Source of the DNA: Panulirus ornatus
Taxonomy: Eukaryota; Arthropoda; Malacostraca; Decapoda; Palinuridae
Assembly (NCBI RefSeq): GCF_036320965.1
Contig: NC_092271.1
Coordinates: 24,662,536 to 24,726,535, forward strand
Reading direction: 5' to 3'
DNA length: 64,000 bases
This document shows, piece by piece, positions 45,504 through 58,422 of the stretch; position 1 is the stretch's first letter; each line of letters starts with the position of its first letter. Made by a program: the position numbers and the translations under genes. Below the pieces are notes generated by a model that saw nothing but the letters and a program-made list of their open reading frames with translations, ran no database searches and had not been told where the DNA came from.

Positions 45504-46016
45504 GCCTCGAGCAAGTGTAAAAACAGACTTCGACATCCGTGACGTGTTTACGGGATAGACACAAGCATAACAGATACAGCTCAGGGTCTTTCGGATTAGC
45601 GATTAACTGTTATAATCAAATCCTCAACACTTACGTTAATCTTAGTGCAATAACGCTAAGTTAGGATTAATAGTGATCAACTGAACTTATACTGGGCATG
45701 GATTAATTTGATTTGATGTTCGTTTCTACTGAAAATATTGGGTTTGATTAACCTCTTGTGTGTAGTGTGGTCCTACAATAGGAAGATATAAACGTTGCAG
45801 GTCTACATGCCCCGCGGCAGGTAGAGCCACAGAGACGTTCCCTAGTGCTGTGGTGACAACCTGAGGTAGGAGGACCTGGCCAATGGGTTCACCTTCTCCT
45901 GCTGGAGGCGCTGCAGGAGACTCACAAAACTCTCGCAACATAAAACACGTAAATCCCACCCAACTACCCAACCGAAATCCCCCCGCAACGGGGATCTTGT
46001 AAAGAGGCTGTAAATC

Positions 46017-46018
<2 letters not shown>

Positions 46019-46103
<85 letters not shown>
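46019..46103. repeat. (GA)n microsatellite
   Basis: About 42 GA units plus a short poly-G. Confidence 0.97.
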
Positions 46104-46108
<5 letters not shown>

Positions 46109-46411
46109 ATTTATCTAAATATATGCGTGAGATTTGCTTATATTGCACAGTATATGCATGCATGTCTTGAAAACTCAGTCATCTTAAACCAATTTACCTC
46201 GATAGGCTGCCACGAATAATGATAACCAATTTAACCTATTAACTACGTCGTCATGAATATTCAAAATCAATCTGACCCATTAAATAGTTTGCCATAAATA
46301 CATACTCACAGCCAATTTAACCAGGAAACTATTCACTGCCACAATTTCCCATAACCAAATTTCACCCAGATGATACATCGTTATTCAAATACTACAACTA
46401 ATAACAGGAGG

Positions 46412-46413
<2 letters not shown>

Positions 46414-46458
<45 letters not shown>

Positions 46459-46496
46459 CGCCACCGCACGTTCACTCAACTGCGAATTTACGAAGT

Positions 46497-46566
<70 letters not shown>
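46414..46566. repeat. (CA)n and (GA)n pair
   Basis: (CA)21 at 46414-46455 and (GA)34 at 46499-46566. Confidence 0.97.
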
Positions 46567-46568
<2 letters not shown>

Positions 46569-47497
46569 TCTGGACCGAGTTGGAAATCGTCTTACAACTG
46601 CGGTAATCCACAACCCTCGGATCCCCGGTAAATATAAGAGCCTCCTTCCCCCTCCTACACACTCCCCCTCCCAAGGAATCATCGATTGGGTGAATCCGGA
46701 TACGCCAGCCGAACGAGGACGTAAATAGGAAAGAAAGTACAACAATCCGGATGAATCCATGAATACGATGAATTTATGATCGGTTATGCCGCAAAATTCG
46801 CCGAAGCCAAAATTGTCAGTCTCTCGCAACACACACTAACACAGTAGATGGGGCGTTAGGTTTAGTATGACCCTCCCCTTGGCTCACGGACGCCGAGGTC
46901 GGTCGAATGTCTTCAAACAATTTGAAAAGAAGTTCATTTGAGATTCATGACAGTCTGTGTTCTGCGGGAGAAAGAGTATCAATATGTTCAATGGTGTCCT
47001 TTTTCTTCTCTCTTCACTCCATACTTCCACTTACCCACCAGGAAGTGCCCTGCCTCCTTTCCCTTATCATCTTATAAGTTCCTTATCACCTCGGCGCCCG
47101 GGTCCTCCTCCTGACGATTCAAGTCCCCTGCTCACCTAAGGATCCTTTATCATGTGTTTAGGACCCTTTATGAAGACAGACTCCCAGCCTCCTCCATCAC
47201 GCCTCCCATCCTCATCTTTTGACTACCCTCTCTCTCTCCTCTCTCCATCACCTCTCCCTCATAACCATGTGTGTATGTACACACCCTCCTCCTCCCTCCC
47301 CTCCTCCTCCTTCCCCTCACCATATTAAAAGCCAATCCATCAAACAACAGCTAACAAGCACTTCCCTGTTGGTTCCCGCCATCCCCTCCAACGTGACTCA
47401 TCAGCCAATCACATGGTCTTTCTCCAGCCTCGATGGGTTTATTCTTCCCGAGTAGACCCTTGTAAATGTCTGTTTAACCCCTCCCTCCCACCTCCTC

Positions 47498-47528
<31 letters not shown>

Positions 47529-47672
47529 TACACCTGGAGTAGTGCTCTACAACTCGATTCTTTCATCGAATGAATTCAGATGCCAAGTTAAAATATATAC
47601 ACTCACGTTCGTCCTCACACTAAGTGTGTCTCAATCAACACTCACAGTAGAACGCCCTCAGGAAAAAAAATA
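46567..47672. other. Gene-free, pyrimidine-rich stretch
   Basis: Mostly C/T-rich (47000-47340) with short (CA)n at about 47504-47528. No exon. Confidence 0.6.
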
Positions 47673-47741
47673 TATATATATAGATAGTTATAGATATAGA
47701 TAGATAGACAGACAGATAGATAGATAGGTAGATAGACAGAC

Positions 47742-47791
<50 letters not shown>
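47673..47791. repeat. (TAGA)n tetranucleotide microsatellite
   Basis: About 24 TAGA units with CAGA interruptions; the only long tetranucleotide tract in the window. Confidence 0.96.
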
Positions 47792-47793
<2 letters not shown>

Positions 47794-48109
47794 TCTTTTC
47801 AACAAATTCGATCTCTGTCCTGAGGCGACTCTGGTCACCGTAAGGGGGTAAGTAAGGCAAAGGGCTGCAGCAGCTGGCGCCTCTAATCAATGGTTTCGTC
47901 TGACTCAGCGGCCGGGCTCCTGACTCAACCAGTCGAGCTGCTGCTGCTGCTGCTGCTGTGTTCCCTCAACTGTATCTCTGTCCTCGATTTTTCTGGCTGA
48001 GGTAAGTATATGAGCCCATGTCAAAGTGCTCCATAAGGCGAATTACACCACTGTTTGTGAAGAGGAGAACAACCATACATACTATCTTGTACACACGTGT
48101 GATTGTAAT

Positions 48110-48262
48110 GGGTCAGCACGGGGCCAGCTCGATAGGGGGTGGGTCTCATATGGGTTCGAATCCTGGGCGCGGTAGTACGGCCAATACCCAACCTAGGTGT
48201 TCATCCTCCCCTTACGCCTGGGTGATAGATTGGTACCTGGCTTGAACTGGGATGTATGTGTG
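48110..48262 (+). mobile_element. tRNA-derived SINE, copy 2
   Basis: Contains ATGGGTTCGAATCCTGGGCG (B box) at about 48155-48173 and then GGCCAATACCCAACCTAGG, TGTTCATCC and TGATAGATTGGTACCTGGC, aligning with copy 1 at 14803-14990. It ends in a GTATGTGTGTG tail. The A-box half is more worn. Confidence 0.75.
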
Positions 48263-48361
48263 TGTGTGTGTATGTGTATAACCACACACAGGAGTGAAAA
48301 AATGGTACACATATATACAAAGTTAAGAGACGGGGCAACACAAGTATAAAACTCTCTCCTC

Positions 48362-48365
<4 letters not shown>

Positions 48366-48418
<53 letters not shown>
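48366..48418. repeat. (AC)n microsatellite
   Basis: About 26 AC units. Confidence 0.97.
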
Positions 48419-48420
<2 letters not shown>

Positions 48421-48592
48421 CCAATGTACTGCTTCAAGCAGCAAGTTCGACGGAGACACGAAGCCCTGGACGGACACAGACCATTGGAGACAGTACGTAA
48501 ATTAGGGCTGGTCGGCCGGGGTCGTCTGCAGTGACTGGATGCACAAACCACAACACAATACATTATGCTTTCCTGGGACGTCAGAAGACTGT

Positions 48593-48695
<103 letters not shown>

Positions 48696-48871
48696 CTTGA
48701 CCATATCTGTCTCACTGTGAATCTGTTTTTGGCTCAGTCTTCAGTCTGTCTGTCTGCTCCCTCTTCCTCTTCCTCATCCTCCTCCCTCTACCTCACTCTC
48801 CCTCAGTCCCTGCGGACCAGGTTATGATATTATGGGCATGTCTGTCATCCCTCCATGACCAGTGTGTATGT

Positions 48872-48873
48872 GT

Positions 48874-48938
<65 letters not shown>
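48872..48938. repeat. (GT)n microsatellite
   Basis: About 33 GT units. Confidence 0.97.
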
Positions 48939-49115
48939 ACTCCCCCGTCACCTTTGCCCGTGACCTACCTTCCACAAGGAGTCAGGTCGGGAACACCGCC
49001 AGGTCACCAAAAACAGAACCAAGTGAGGTAAGAGATAGGTCGGCCAAGTGAGTGTGCAAGTCCACGCTGTGGCAAACAGGAGAAAGATAGAAGGGCAGAT
49101 AGATAGATAGATAAG

Positions 49116-49224
<109 letters not shown>

Positions 49225-49487
49225 ATGGATTTAAGGAAAGATGGACGAGGCAGGGAGGGGATAAGGAGGCGGTGGGTTGGCGTCCCCCATCCCCACCAGA
49301 CACAGTACCTGAGTCAGGTTAGGTCTGCAGCTGTGGGTGCTGTGGGGAGGCCCACAGTAACCCTGGCTCACGTTACTGACACCTGACCTGACTCCTGTAT
49401 GGAGGGGTCAGGTGGAGGAGGAAGAGGATGAGGAGGAGGCAGGTGGTGTGGTAGGAATGGTGTTGGTGTTGGTAAAGGGGAACAGGC

Positions 49488-49488
<1 letters not shown>

Positions 49489-49563
<75 letters not shown>
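49489..49563. repeat. (GT)n microsatellite
   Basis: About 36 GT units. Confidence 0.97.
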
Positions 49564-49565
<2 letters not shown>

Positions 49566-49744
49566 TGGATAAGGCAATACTCAGGTGGGAGGGAGATGGA
49601 TGGATGAGGAGGTCGTCTCTCTCTCTCTCTCCCGCATCTCTCCGTCACACAGGGCTTCACCACCACCATCACCACCACACCTTCCCTCACCACCACACAC
49701 ACACAGGGACACACCTACCCTTTCACCATCAAAAACCATCCCAT

Positions 49745-49864
49745 CACCAACAAAGAGCCTCACCACCACCACTACCACCACCAAAGAGCCTCACCATCAC
49801 CACTGTTCACCACCAAAGAGCCTCACTATCCCCACCACCACCAAAGAGCCTCACCACCACCCCC
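49745..49864. repeat. Minisatellite, unit about 30 bp, CCAAAGAGCCTCACCA type
   Basis: Four copies of CAAAGAGCCTCACCA followed by variable CAC triplets, in a longer CAC-rich stretch from 49650. Confidence 0.85.
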
Positions 49865-50057
49865 CCAGCGATGTCTCCACGCCACAATCTGATCATACTA
49901 AGGCGATTTACGCGTACAACAAAGGCGCCCCCTTTCAGACCACACAATCGGGCGCTGTGGACCAAACGGAAGCCCTTGTACCGCAGTGTGAGGCGAGACC
50001 AAATGTAAATTTCCCATGCGCTCTCACAATGTTGCCTACCTTACCCCTAGCACTTTA

Positions 50058-50059
<2 letters not shown>

Positions 50060-50116
<57 letters not shown>

Positions 50117-50229
50117 ACACACATCTTAATCAACATTTTTGCCGACAGCTGTTAATCATGGCTTTCTAATCCAGCCCTCATCTCTTACATCATCCTTGAG
50201 CAATGTTTCTGAAGGTGCATCTTTTAGAA

Positions 50230-50314
<85 letters not shown>
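50060..50314. repeat. (CA)n and (CT)n microsatellites
   Basis: (CA)27 at 50060-50114 and (CT)40 at 50234-50314. Confidence 0.97.
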
Positions 50315-50316
<2 letters not shown>

Positions 50317-50608
50317 GGTCTCGCAATCCCTGCAGAATGTAGCCACTGATCCTACAATTCCAGGAAGGCACTCAAGGGGAAGGGCAGGCTCATCAGCCTT
50401 CAACGAGCAGACAGTATTCTGAAGCTTCCACTTGAGGGACAGTCTTTAGGGAGGGGAAAATGTCTGCATAATACTACTGTGGGGATACAGTGGGGTGGTG
50501 GGGGGGGATCACAATGCTAAACAGTACAGACACTTGTAATGATTGTCAGGCGTTCGAATTTTGCATCTCTCTCCAAACACGTTTTAAACTATATTCAAGA
50601 CCTTTGTG

Positions 50609-50730
<122 letters not shown>

Positions 50731-51015
50731 TTCGTCACTGTGAATACATCATAAGGACGTGGTCATTCTACCATGTTTCTTTGTATTTTCTAAGGTTGAA
50801 GTCTCAAGTATGAGGACCCGCACGACTGTGTGAGTACGGACGACAGCCGACCCGGATCTATAGAGTTTGGGAAGCTGAGAGCGAGAGGGCCAGACCGTCT
50901 CATGCTTGAAGGCACACATGCGGGTCGGGTTCGTGTCACATACCGTGATAACACTGGCGTAGGTCAGTGGAAGATTATCCTACAGCAGGAAGGAGGCTCT
51001 CGTCCACCTGGCCGT

Positions 51016-51542
51016 GGTCCCTAGATGGTGGGGTCTATATGGTCCCTGGATGGTGGGGTCTATAGTCCCTAGATGGTGGGGTCTATATGGTCCCTGGATG
51101 GTGGGGTCTATGGTCCCTGGATGGTGTGGTCTTTGGTCCCTAGATGGTGTAGTCTTTGGTCCCTAAATGGTGTGGTCTCTGGTCCCTAGATGGTGGGGTC
51201 TCTGGTCCCGAGATGGTGAGGTCCCTGGTCTCTAAATGGTTGGGGCCTCTGGTCCCTAGATGGTGGGGTCTTTAGTCCCTAGATGATGGGGTATCTGGTC
51301 CCTAGATATCGGGGTCTCTAGTCCCTAGATGGTGGGGTTTCTGGTCCCTAGACGGTGGGGTCTCTGGTCCCTAGACGGTGGGGTCCCTGGTCTTCAGGAT
51401 GATGGGCTCTTCGTCCACAGATGGCGGATCTCGTGTCCACAGATAATGGGGTCCCTCGTCCCCTGAGGATGGGTTCCTCCCCACCCAGATGGTGGCACCC
51501 TTGCCCCCCAGATAATGGCTCCCTCGTCCCAAGATGATGCCA
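51016..51542. repeat. 23-bp minisatellite, about 16 good copies plus decayed tail
   Basis: Units of GGTCCCTAGATGGTGGGGTC plus 2-5 bases; homogeneous to about 51400, then increasingly diverged (GTCCACAGAT, CCCAGATAATGG) to 51542. Confidence 0.93.
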
Positions 51543-51599
51543 ACCTCGCCCATAAGGTTCCATCAGGACGAAACCTGATCTAGAGATGCGCCTTAATCG

Positions 51600-51852
51600 C
51601 TCCTTCCCCGCAACACTCTCCCTGCTCCTCTCTCATCTCACTCCTCCTCCTCCTCCTCCAGCTTTCTTTCTCTTTCCCCTCATACCGTCTCCATTTCCCA
51701 TGACTCTTTCCCCCATCCTCTCATTCCTTTCACTCCCTCACTCCCACTCACAGTCCCAACTCCTATTCTTTCCTTCCCCCTTCCCCATTAGTCACCCCAC
51801 TCAACCCCCTCTCACCCCCCACTCTTCCCTTTCATCCCCCCCCCCCCCCAGC
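51600..51852. repeat. Pyrimidine-rich stretch ending in poly-C
   Basis: About 250 bp nearly all C/T on the plus strand with short CTCCTCCTC runs, ending in 13 C residues at about 51838-51850. Confidence 0.85.
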
Positions 51853-53217
51853 CTCATCCCTGACGTGGGCTAATCACGAGCTGTTTCGTAACCAGGGAGT
51901 CAGGTTTGTGGGGTGGTGGTAGTACCAGCGGTAAGGACGAGTACTGGTAGTGAGGCGAGACAATTGGAGGGGGAGGCAAGTCAGCCTTGCAGCGAGAAGA
52001 GAGGCGGTGGGGGGTGCAGGAGGAGCCACACAGTGGGTATAGAGGCACACAGTGGGTGCAAAAGGAAGTTACACTATAGTTGCTGTGTGATGACAGTAAC
52101 GGGAGCAGTGGCTTGACGCTGTGTCTGTACAGTGCAAGACGATTCAGAGGGTTCTTTTCCACCCCAGCGGCTCCATCTGGGACCAAATTCTAAATCGTAA
52201 TTTCAAAACATTTATTCGTCTGAATGTACATTGGGTGGGTCAAGGGCACATGGGTGAAGGTTAAGGTGGAGGCGAGTGTGGAACACACAAGTGGGGAGCA
52301 TCACTCCTGTTCCTCTGGTCAAACAGACTGTTCCAAGTCCCCCTGGCCTTCAGGCCTACGTCCCCACCCATCACAAGCTGGACCATCACATACATTTTAC
52401 TGCTATGTATCAATACATTATCCTAACTGGATGGAGCACAGTGTATGTATCCAACACATTTCCTGTATCCATCAGAGGACCATTCAACCTCAGGCTCCTT
52501 GTGTTGACTAGCTTTTTGTCCTCTGTGTCCTTACCTCCATTGGAATCATCATCCACTCTTCCGAGACTGTTGCTTTTAGGATCAATTGTCTACCGGACCT
52601 CCTAGTGGTTTCTTTGTGTGTGTACAGCACAATCTATCTATCCCTGATACATTCTCGAGGATGCTGAGTGATTTCATCGGTTTTCATGAGATCCTGATCC
52701 TCAAAATGGGTCAGTGACTGAGGCCCGTGACCCGGAGGGGGACATGTGAGGGGGCATGTGAATGGTTCCAGCCCTCACACTGACCACTGGCGCGTCTCGC
52801 AACCATCACAAACCTGCAAGGGAGGATAAAGCACATCAATACCTCTTCCTGTACTAACATAGGGGTCCTACAACCTGAAAGTATATGTTGGAAATAATTG
52901 GGTACGATACATATATTGATCAAGTTGAGAGATTCAGTATGAGATTACATAAAAAGAGTTCTTAGAACTCTTGAAACTTTCACATGTTCGTCATATGTAC
53001 GCTCAATATGTACATTCAGAGCTGTGAATAGAGTCTTAGAGATATACATACATACAACACCAGTTCGTCAGACACGTGTATCGTATAGTATAGTCCTGAA
53101 CACAGCAGTCACACGGATTCTGTTATCTTTCCTTCATCAAAACAATGTTGATGGTGGCACACTCGGCCTACACTCCCTGCACAACCTGCACTAACAAGAT
53201 TATCTTATGTTCCCTAG
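51853..53217. other. Gene-free stretch
   Basis: Unique-looking sequence of about 1.3 kb, no exon or repeat family recognised. Confidence 0.55.
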
Positions 53218-53350
53218 ATTATCCAGCCAGCTCGTTAACCCATCGGCCAGCCCGTCGACCATTCGACCAGCTAATCATCCAGCCAATCAACTAGCCAGCC
53301 AGCTAGCCAACCAGTCGACCAATCGGCCAGTCAGGTGGTCATCCAACCAA
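53218..53350. repeat. Degenerate CCAGCCA / CGACCAAT tandem stretch
   Basis: Short words CCAGCCAGC, CGACCA, CCAATCA recur every 8-16 bp over about 130 bp. Confidence 0.6.
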
Positions 53351-53714
53351 CCACTAAAACACGCATCACTCGTGACACCGTCGCCAATGGCTGTACAATG
53401 AGGTGGTATTCAGAACCAGGAGGGTCCTCTGTAGCGACACCGACGTAAAGGTTACTGTTACGTACCCCAGACGCGTTACAGTGTTACCAGCTGGTGGGCA
53501 GAGTACAATACACACCCATGGCTCTAGATGTGGAAGATCCCTCTGTGAGAGGAGACAGTAAGGTCTTATCTGATGCAGTCAGTGGGGAGGGAGGGTACTT
53601 ACGAGTACGTAGAGAGACGCGTACTTACTTACGAATGCTTAACGACGAGATGTGGCTATAAGGTAGCGTAGCGCTCATCACAAGAAAACCTACTTGGGCT
53701 GTGAAGAACGCGTC

Positions 53715-53865
53715 TTGTCTTATCTGTTGTCAAGTGGTATGTGTGTGAGATCGAGGGATTGTATGTTTGTGGACTGAAAGCCACCTGGGTCAAAGGGGCG
53801 ACACCTGACAGCCGCTGAAGCGCTGGCGCACTTGCGCAGCCGGTGCGTTACTTATCGAAGACGGT
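53715..53865. repeat. Interspersed repeat, copy 2 (pair with 545-710)
   Basis: Better preserved copy of the repeat at 545-710 with CGAGGGATTGTATGTTTG, GAAAGCCACCTGGGTC and GACAGCCGCTGAAGCGCTGG. Confidence 0.6.
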
Positions 53866-54102
53866 ACGGTCTTTGAGCCTCCGTAGAATATGGCACCGTT
53901 GTGTTCTCGGAGGTCTGACTCCTGCAGACGAACAACACAGCGGAACTGATAAACATCATTTTGAAGTGATGGATCGACTGGTTCCGTCAAACAGAAGAGC
54001 GAGGCAATAGGACCGCCGGCAGTGTTTGGAATTCAGAGATTGTTAATAAAACTGTACGTCAGGAGTGAAAACCCTTTATGGACGCCAGGGAAATGAGGAA
54101 CC

Positions 54103-54159
<57 letters not shown>
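54103..54159. repeat. Compound (CT)n(CA)n
   Basis: (CT)10 joined to (CA)18. Confidence 0.96.
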
Positions 54160-54162
<3 letters not shown>

Positions 54163-54394
54163 AATCAACGTCAATTCCTGACTTTATTTTGACGGCTATG
54201 TGCGAGGAAGAGACAGAGCGACTGACAGATATATATGTACGAGATAAGGCAGAGCGGGTGGAAACAAGTCCTGCCAACTGTTTGTCATTATCCACAAATA
54301 TCTAGAACATCTCTACAGTTCTCGGTACATAAATGTGTTAACCCCTAAAGAACGGTAAGTAAATCAGACCAAACTGATGCGGTAGATAGGGAGG

Positions 54395-54625
54395 AAGGTC
54401 AGGCGAGGGAGAAGCACAGGTGAGATGGGGAGGAATGAAAGTTGTGTAGATGTCCTCGAGTTTAGACGCTGGGAGTCTTTAAGTGTCTCAAGTCTATGGA
54501 GGACGTGGAGGCGACAGCTGGAGGGCCTGACGATGGTGCTGACGTGTTCCCTCCGGCTTACTTTATCGTCCAGAGCGACACCGCGAAGCTTACTGGAGAT
54601 GCGACACGTCGTAGCCTAGGTTACA
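54395..54625 (-). mobile_element. LINE ORF2 C-terminal fragment
   Basis: The minus strand reads LRGVALDDKVSRREHVSTIV, RPSSCRLHVLHRLETL, then after a one-base frameshift DIYTTFIPPHLTCASP. This is the CR1/Jockey-like block LGVTLD-x-KL-W-x-EHV-x-x-I, R-LY-L-RRL, YTTF-LP-LTYASPAW. It overlaps in family with the plus-strand fragment at 37435-37895. Confidence 0.75.
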
Positions 54626-54935
54626 TGCAGGCGCTCTCGTAAAATGGAAGGGTAGAATGGGTGTTGTACTTCTGGGAATGAATGGCCTCAGAGGACACGA
54701 CAGTAGTCGCTGGCGATCGTCCAAAGAGAAGCTTAAAACTCTGAGGCTCCTGACGGAGGGGATGCGTGATGATGCCTGAAGGATGTGAGAGGAAGTGGTT
54801 CCTTAGGGTGAGACGGCAGAGCTCCTGGGGGTGTAGAGGCGTGAGTCCTACAGTGGAAAGGAGGGGTTCCAAGAATCAAGAGAGGGGTGTGTCGTGAGGG
54901 TGACGAAGGAGTGGTTCCTAGGTGGGAGGTGAGTC

Positions 54936-54936
54936 C

Positions 54937-55013
<77 letters not shown>

Positions 55014-55024
55014 GGGGGGGGGGG
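54936..55024. repeat. (AT)n, (GT)n and poly-G
   Basis: (AT)n at 54936-55002, four GT, then about 12 G residues. Confidence 0.97.
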
Positions 55025-55503
55025 GATATTGGATCCCCTGACGCGGAGTGCAGTTAAGGAGCGTGCTAGAGGGGGCGAAGACAAGTGGCCTCCAAGCCAG
55101 TGTGAAGTTGTCTGACATCACCACGACAGACCCGAGGCCACTGGTCCAAACTTCACCGAAGCAAAGTTCACGAAACACTTCACGAACACTAGGGACGCAA
55201 GCTCTCCTGAACTTCAGAGGAAGTTCAGATGACGATGGAGAATTCATTCCTCGCTGAAACTGAATATGCAAGGTATACATGAGGAGTAGATATGTATATG
55301 AATATTCTACTGAGATGTGTCGGGACAACTGATAAAGATTCGAGATGAATTTAGTGCTTGTAGGAAGTGGAGACGAAGTTTTCTCACACCCATGCATGAA
55401 TATACGAAACCTGGCCATGCATACCAGATATGTAGTCAAATGATTCACGAGGAGGTTTCCCTACGTCCCATAGAGGTGTGCGAGACCCACCCACCACCGG
55501 AAA

Positions 55504-55504
<1 letters not shown>
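55025..55504. other. Gene-free stretch
   Basis: No exon or known repeat. Confidence 0.55.
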
Positions 55505-55559
<55 letters not shown>

Positions 55560-55615
55560 AAAGCTTCACTTGACAAACTTAATGATAACAACAGCAGCTA
55601 CCAAACATACTATTA

Positions 55616-55681
<66 letters not shown>

Positions 55682-55728
55682 AGACACCTCCATACATACA
55701 TACTGCAGTGCTTTCACTGGGGTGTTTA

Positions 55729-55783
<55 letters not shown>
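55505..55783. repeat. Cluster of three microsatellites: (AC)n, (GT)n, (CT)n
   Basis: (AC)27 at 55505-55558, (GT)31 at 55619-55681, (CT)26 at 55732-55783. The AC and GT tracts are inverted relative to each other with a 60-bp loop. Confidence 0.97.
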
Positions 55784-55784
<1 letters not shown>

Positions 55785-55869
55785 GCTTGCAGAAAGTCAA
55801 CTGCATTGTTCCAGGCACCACTGGATCTTCACACCTTTTCTTACTTATGCAAATCAGTTCTCTACTCCA

Positions 55870-56070
55870 CCCCACCCGTGTCTTGCCTCCATCGTACCGC
55901 AGGGCATTGTACTTGGACCTCTGGTCTTGTCTTTTCGTCCGACATGATCACAAATCATGAAAACCACAGCTTCATACGATACGAAGATGGTGCCAAAATG
56001 TGGATGAGTCTTATTCATAAAAGACGTTTTTGCGAGTCTGTGTTGGATGTTACATCAAGTGTCGCAGTTG
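55870..56070 (+). mobile_element. LINE reverse-transcriptase fragment (motifs B-C)
   Basis: IVPQGIVLGPLVLSF (motif B, usually SGVPQGSVLGP) and, about 80 bp later in another frame, SFIRYEDGAKMWMSL (motif C, usually YADDAK-W). Frameshifted and dead. Confidence 0.72.
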
Positions 56071-56174
56071 GTCGCTGATAATTTCACGTTCAACTGGTAA
56101 ACATCATTGTTCCGTGTGGGTCAAGGGAACGAGCCTTCTGATTACGAACTCTTTACCTTAACTGTTCAGTAGAG

Positions 56175-56510
56175 GCCTAACCTAACCTAACCTAACCTAA
56201 CCGTAAGGTTACCTATCTTTAACTATCCTAAACTTAAGGGTTTGTCTAACTCAATCTGACCTTTAGGTTTCCTATCCTAACCTCAGCTTTTACAAAACCT
56301 AACCTAAAGGTTTTCCTATCCTTATCTAACCTCAGAGATTTTTTTTTTCTAACCTAGCATATACTTTTTTCCCCCTAAATCTAACCTGACCTAAAATTTG
56401 TCCAACCTAACCTAGAGTAACCTCAGGAAAACCCACCACCTCCTCCTTAAACTAACCTCTGACCCCTCCTAACTTACCCTAAGTTAAGGGTTTCCCTAAC
56501 CTGACCTAAG
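56175..56510. repeat. Interstitial CCTAA telomere-like block and decayed region
   Basis: Five perfect CCTAA units at 56175-56202 followed by about 300 bp of CCTAACCT, CTAACC and CCTAAGG words with mutations, typical of an old interstitial TTAGG-type tract. Confidence 0.75.
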
Positions 56511-56726
56511 GTGCTGTCGTCCCCGGGCGTTTCATGAGGGATTTAAGGCGAGAGTGAGAGTGAGTGAGAGTGGTTGGTGCGTGGGTACCGGGTGAGAGGG
56601 GCGAGGCAGGGCTGTGGGCTGGTGACTGATGTAAGTCCACACCCTCCTACCGGCAGCTTCCATTAGGCCACAAGGATGTGTGTGAGTCGCCAGGAGCCAT
56701 TCGTGCAGCGACCAGCAGCAGCAGGG

Positions 56727-56728
<2 letters not shown>

Positions 56729-56820
<92 letters not shown>
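56729..56820. repeat. (GA)n microsatellite
   Basis: About 45 GA units. Confidence 0.97.
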
Positions 56821-56823
<3 letters not shown>

Positions 56824-57004
56824 TGCGAGTGATATACATCGCGAATGATGGAGAGAGAAGGGCGAGAGGGAAAGAGAGGGGGTGGTGGATGGATGTTGAA
56901 TAGGAAGATGGAACAAGAGGAGATGATAAAGATGGAGGAGGAGGAGGAGGAGGAGGAAAAGCAGGTGTGTTGGAGAAGATCTAGGCCTCGAGTTTACCTC
57001 AACT

Positions 57005-57045
57005 GTTGGAGAGGACCTCACCACCACCACCACCACCACCGCCAT
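57005..57045. repeat. (CAC)n
   Basis: Nine CAC triplets. Confidence 0.9.
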
Positions 57046-57304
57046 CATATTTCTCTTTCCATCACCATTCTTCACACGGCCTACCCTACCACCATCCCTC
57101 ACTTTATTTTCCCCTCCTTGGCACCCCACTCTCGTCTCAGGACGACAAAGGATGACAGCCAATCAAGATCATTTCGTGTGGGACTAGACGGCCAGGTCAC
57201 TGTCATCTCAACACCACAGGTGAGGTGACACGGGGTGGTTTCTGCGGTCATACAGAGAAACACGCACAGGGGGAAACTCGGCTTCCATCACCACACAAAC
57301 CCCA

Positions 57305-57523
57305 CTTGCCCCAGGGGGATCACCACACAACTTCCCCTTGCCTCAGGGGGATCACCACACAACTTCCCTCTGCCTCAGGGGGATCACCACACAACTTCCC
57401 CTTGCCTCAGGGGGATCACCACACAACATCCCCTTGCCTCAGGGGGATCACCACACAACATCCCCTTGCCTCAGGGGGATCACCACACAACATCCCCTTG
57501 CCTCAGGGGTCACCACAAAATAT
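57305..57523. repeat. 32-bp minisatellite, about 6.5 copies
   Basis: Units of CCTTGCCTCAGGGGGATCAC followed by CACACAACTTCC. Copies are nearly identical (ACTTCC or ACATCC variants), suggesting recent expansion. Unit length is not a multiple of three, so all three plus frames cycle through the same peptide and remain open. Confidence 0.95.
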
Positions 57524-58334
57524 CCTCCAGCCACAGCTACCACCCAGCAGCTCAGCCAAGAAATATGGAGCTGCTGTTTTATATAGACCAAGAGTTTTAG
57601 TACTGTGTATATTTCGTGGGTCTCACCCCTTGAGGCGAGCGACCACGGCCAAAAAAGAAAAGAAAAAAGAAATGGTTTGTGAATATGTATATTTACCTTC
57701 ATGTTTTACCTGCCTATATAGTACTGGGGGAAAAAGTTCTACCTGCACTCGTGGGTTCCCCATCTCTTGAACTTTCTCTCCCACCAACACAGACTCTCCA
57801 AAGTTGTGTGAGCTGTCCACATTCACCATCTCATAACTTAGTTTAGTCCAGTCATCAACTAATACTCATACGAGAGGACTCTTCATAATTTTTCGAACAA
57901 GTTTCTCCCTTGATTCCACATAATGGTCTCCGGCTGTGTCATCCCTGAATCTTTCCACGAACTGTTCGCGGTGTGTGTGTGTGTGTGTGTGTTGTGTGTG
58001 TGTGTGTGGTCTCCTCCCTCTCGTCTCTGTCTGAACAAACACTAGTCTATGTGTTTAAGACAGGATGCACATGAGACCCCTTTCGCGTAAGATAATCGAA
58101 TACTAACCCTTGTAGTACAGGCTGGGGTTGAGGAGGTAGGAGGGAAGGTCTCAACGTAACGCCGAGGTAGCGCCTCACAGTCGTAACACCAACACAACGT
58201 CTGACCAGAGTCTGGCCGTCACACAAGACCGACACACAGCTATTTCTGTCGTGGAGGCAAAGTCCAGTATGTGATTACGTCCAGAATATCAAGGCCCCTC
58301 CTGTATGTTTCATGTTCTTTTTATGCTCCATTCA

Positions 58335-58337
<3 letters not shown>
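57524..58337. other. Gene-free stretch
   Basis: Contains a short broken (GT)n at 57969-58008. No exon. Confidence 0.6.

Positions 58338-58418
<81 letters not shown>
58338..58418. repeat. (AT)n microsatellite
   Basis: About 40 AT units. Confidence 0.97.

Positions 58419-58422
<4 letters not shown>

Noticed and set aside
49585..50169. 194-codon plus-strand frame rich in His/Thr/Pro
   Set aside because: Made of CAC-rich minisatellite and (CA)n translation.
53207..53401. 64-codon frame rich in Asn/Ser/Pro
   Set aside because: Product of a short degenerate tandem repeat.
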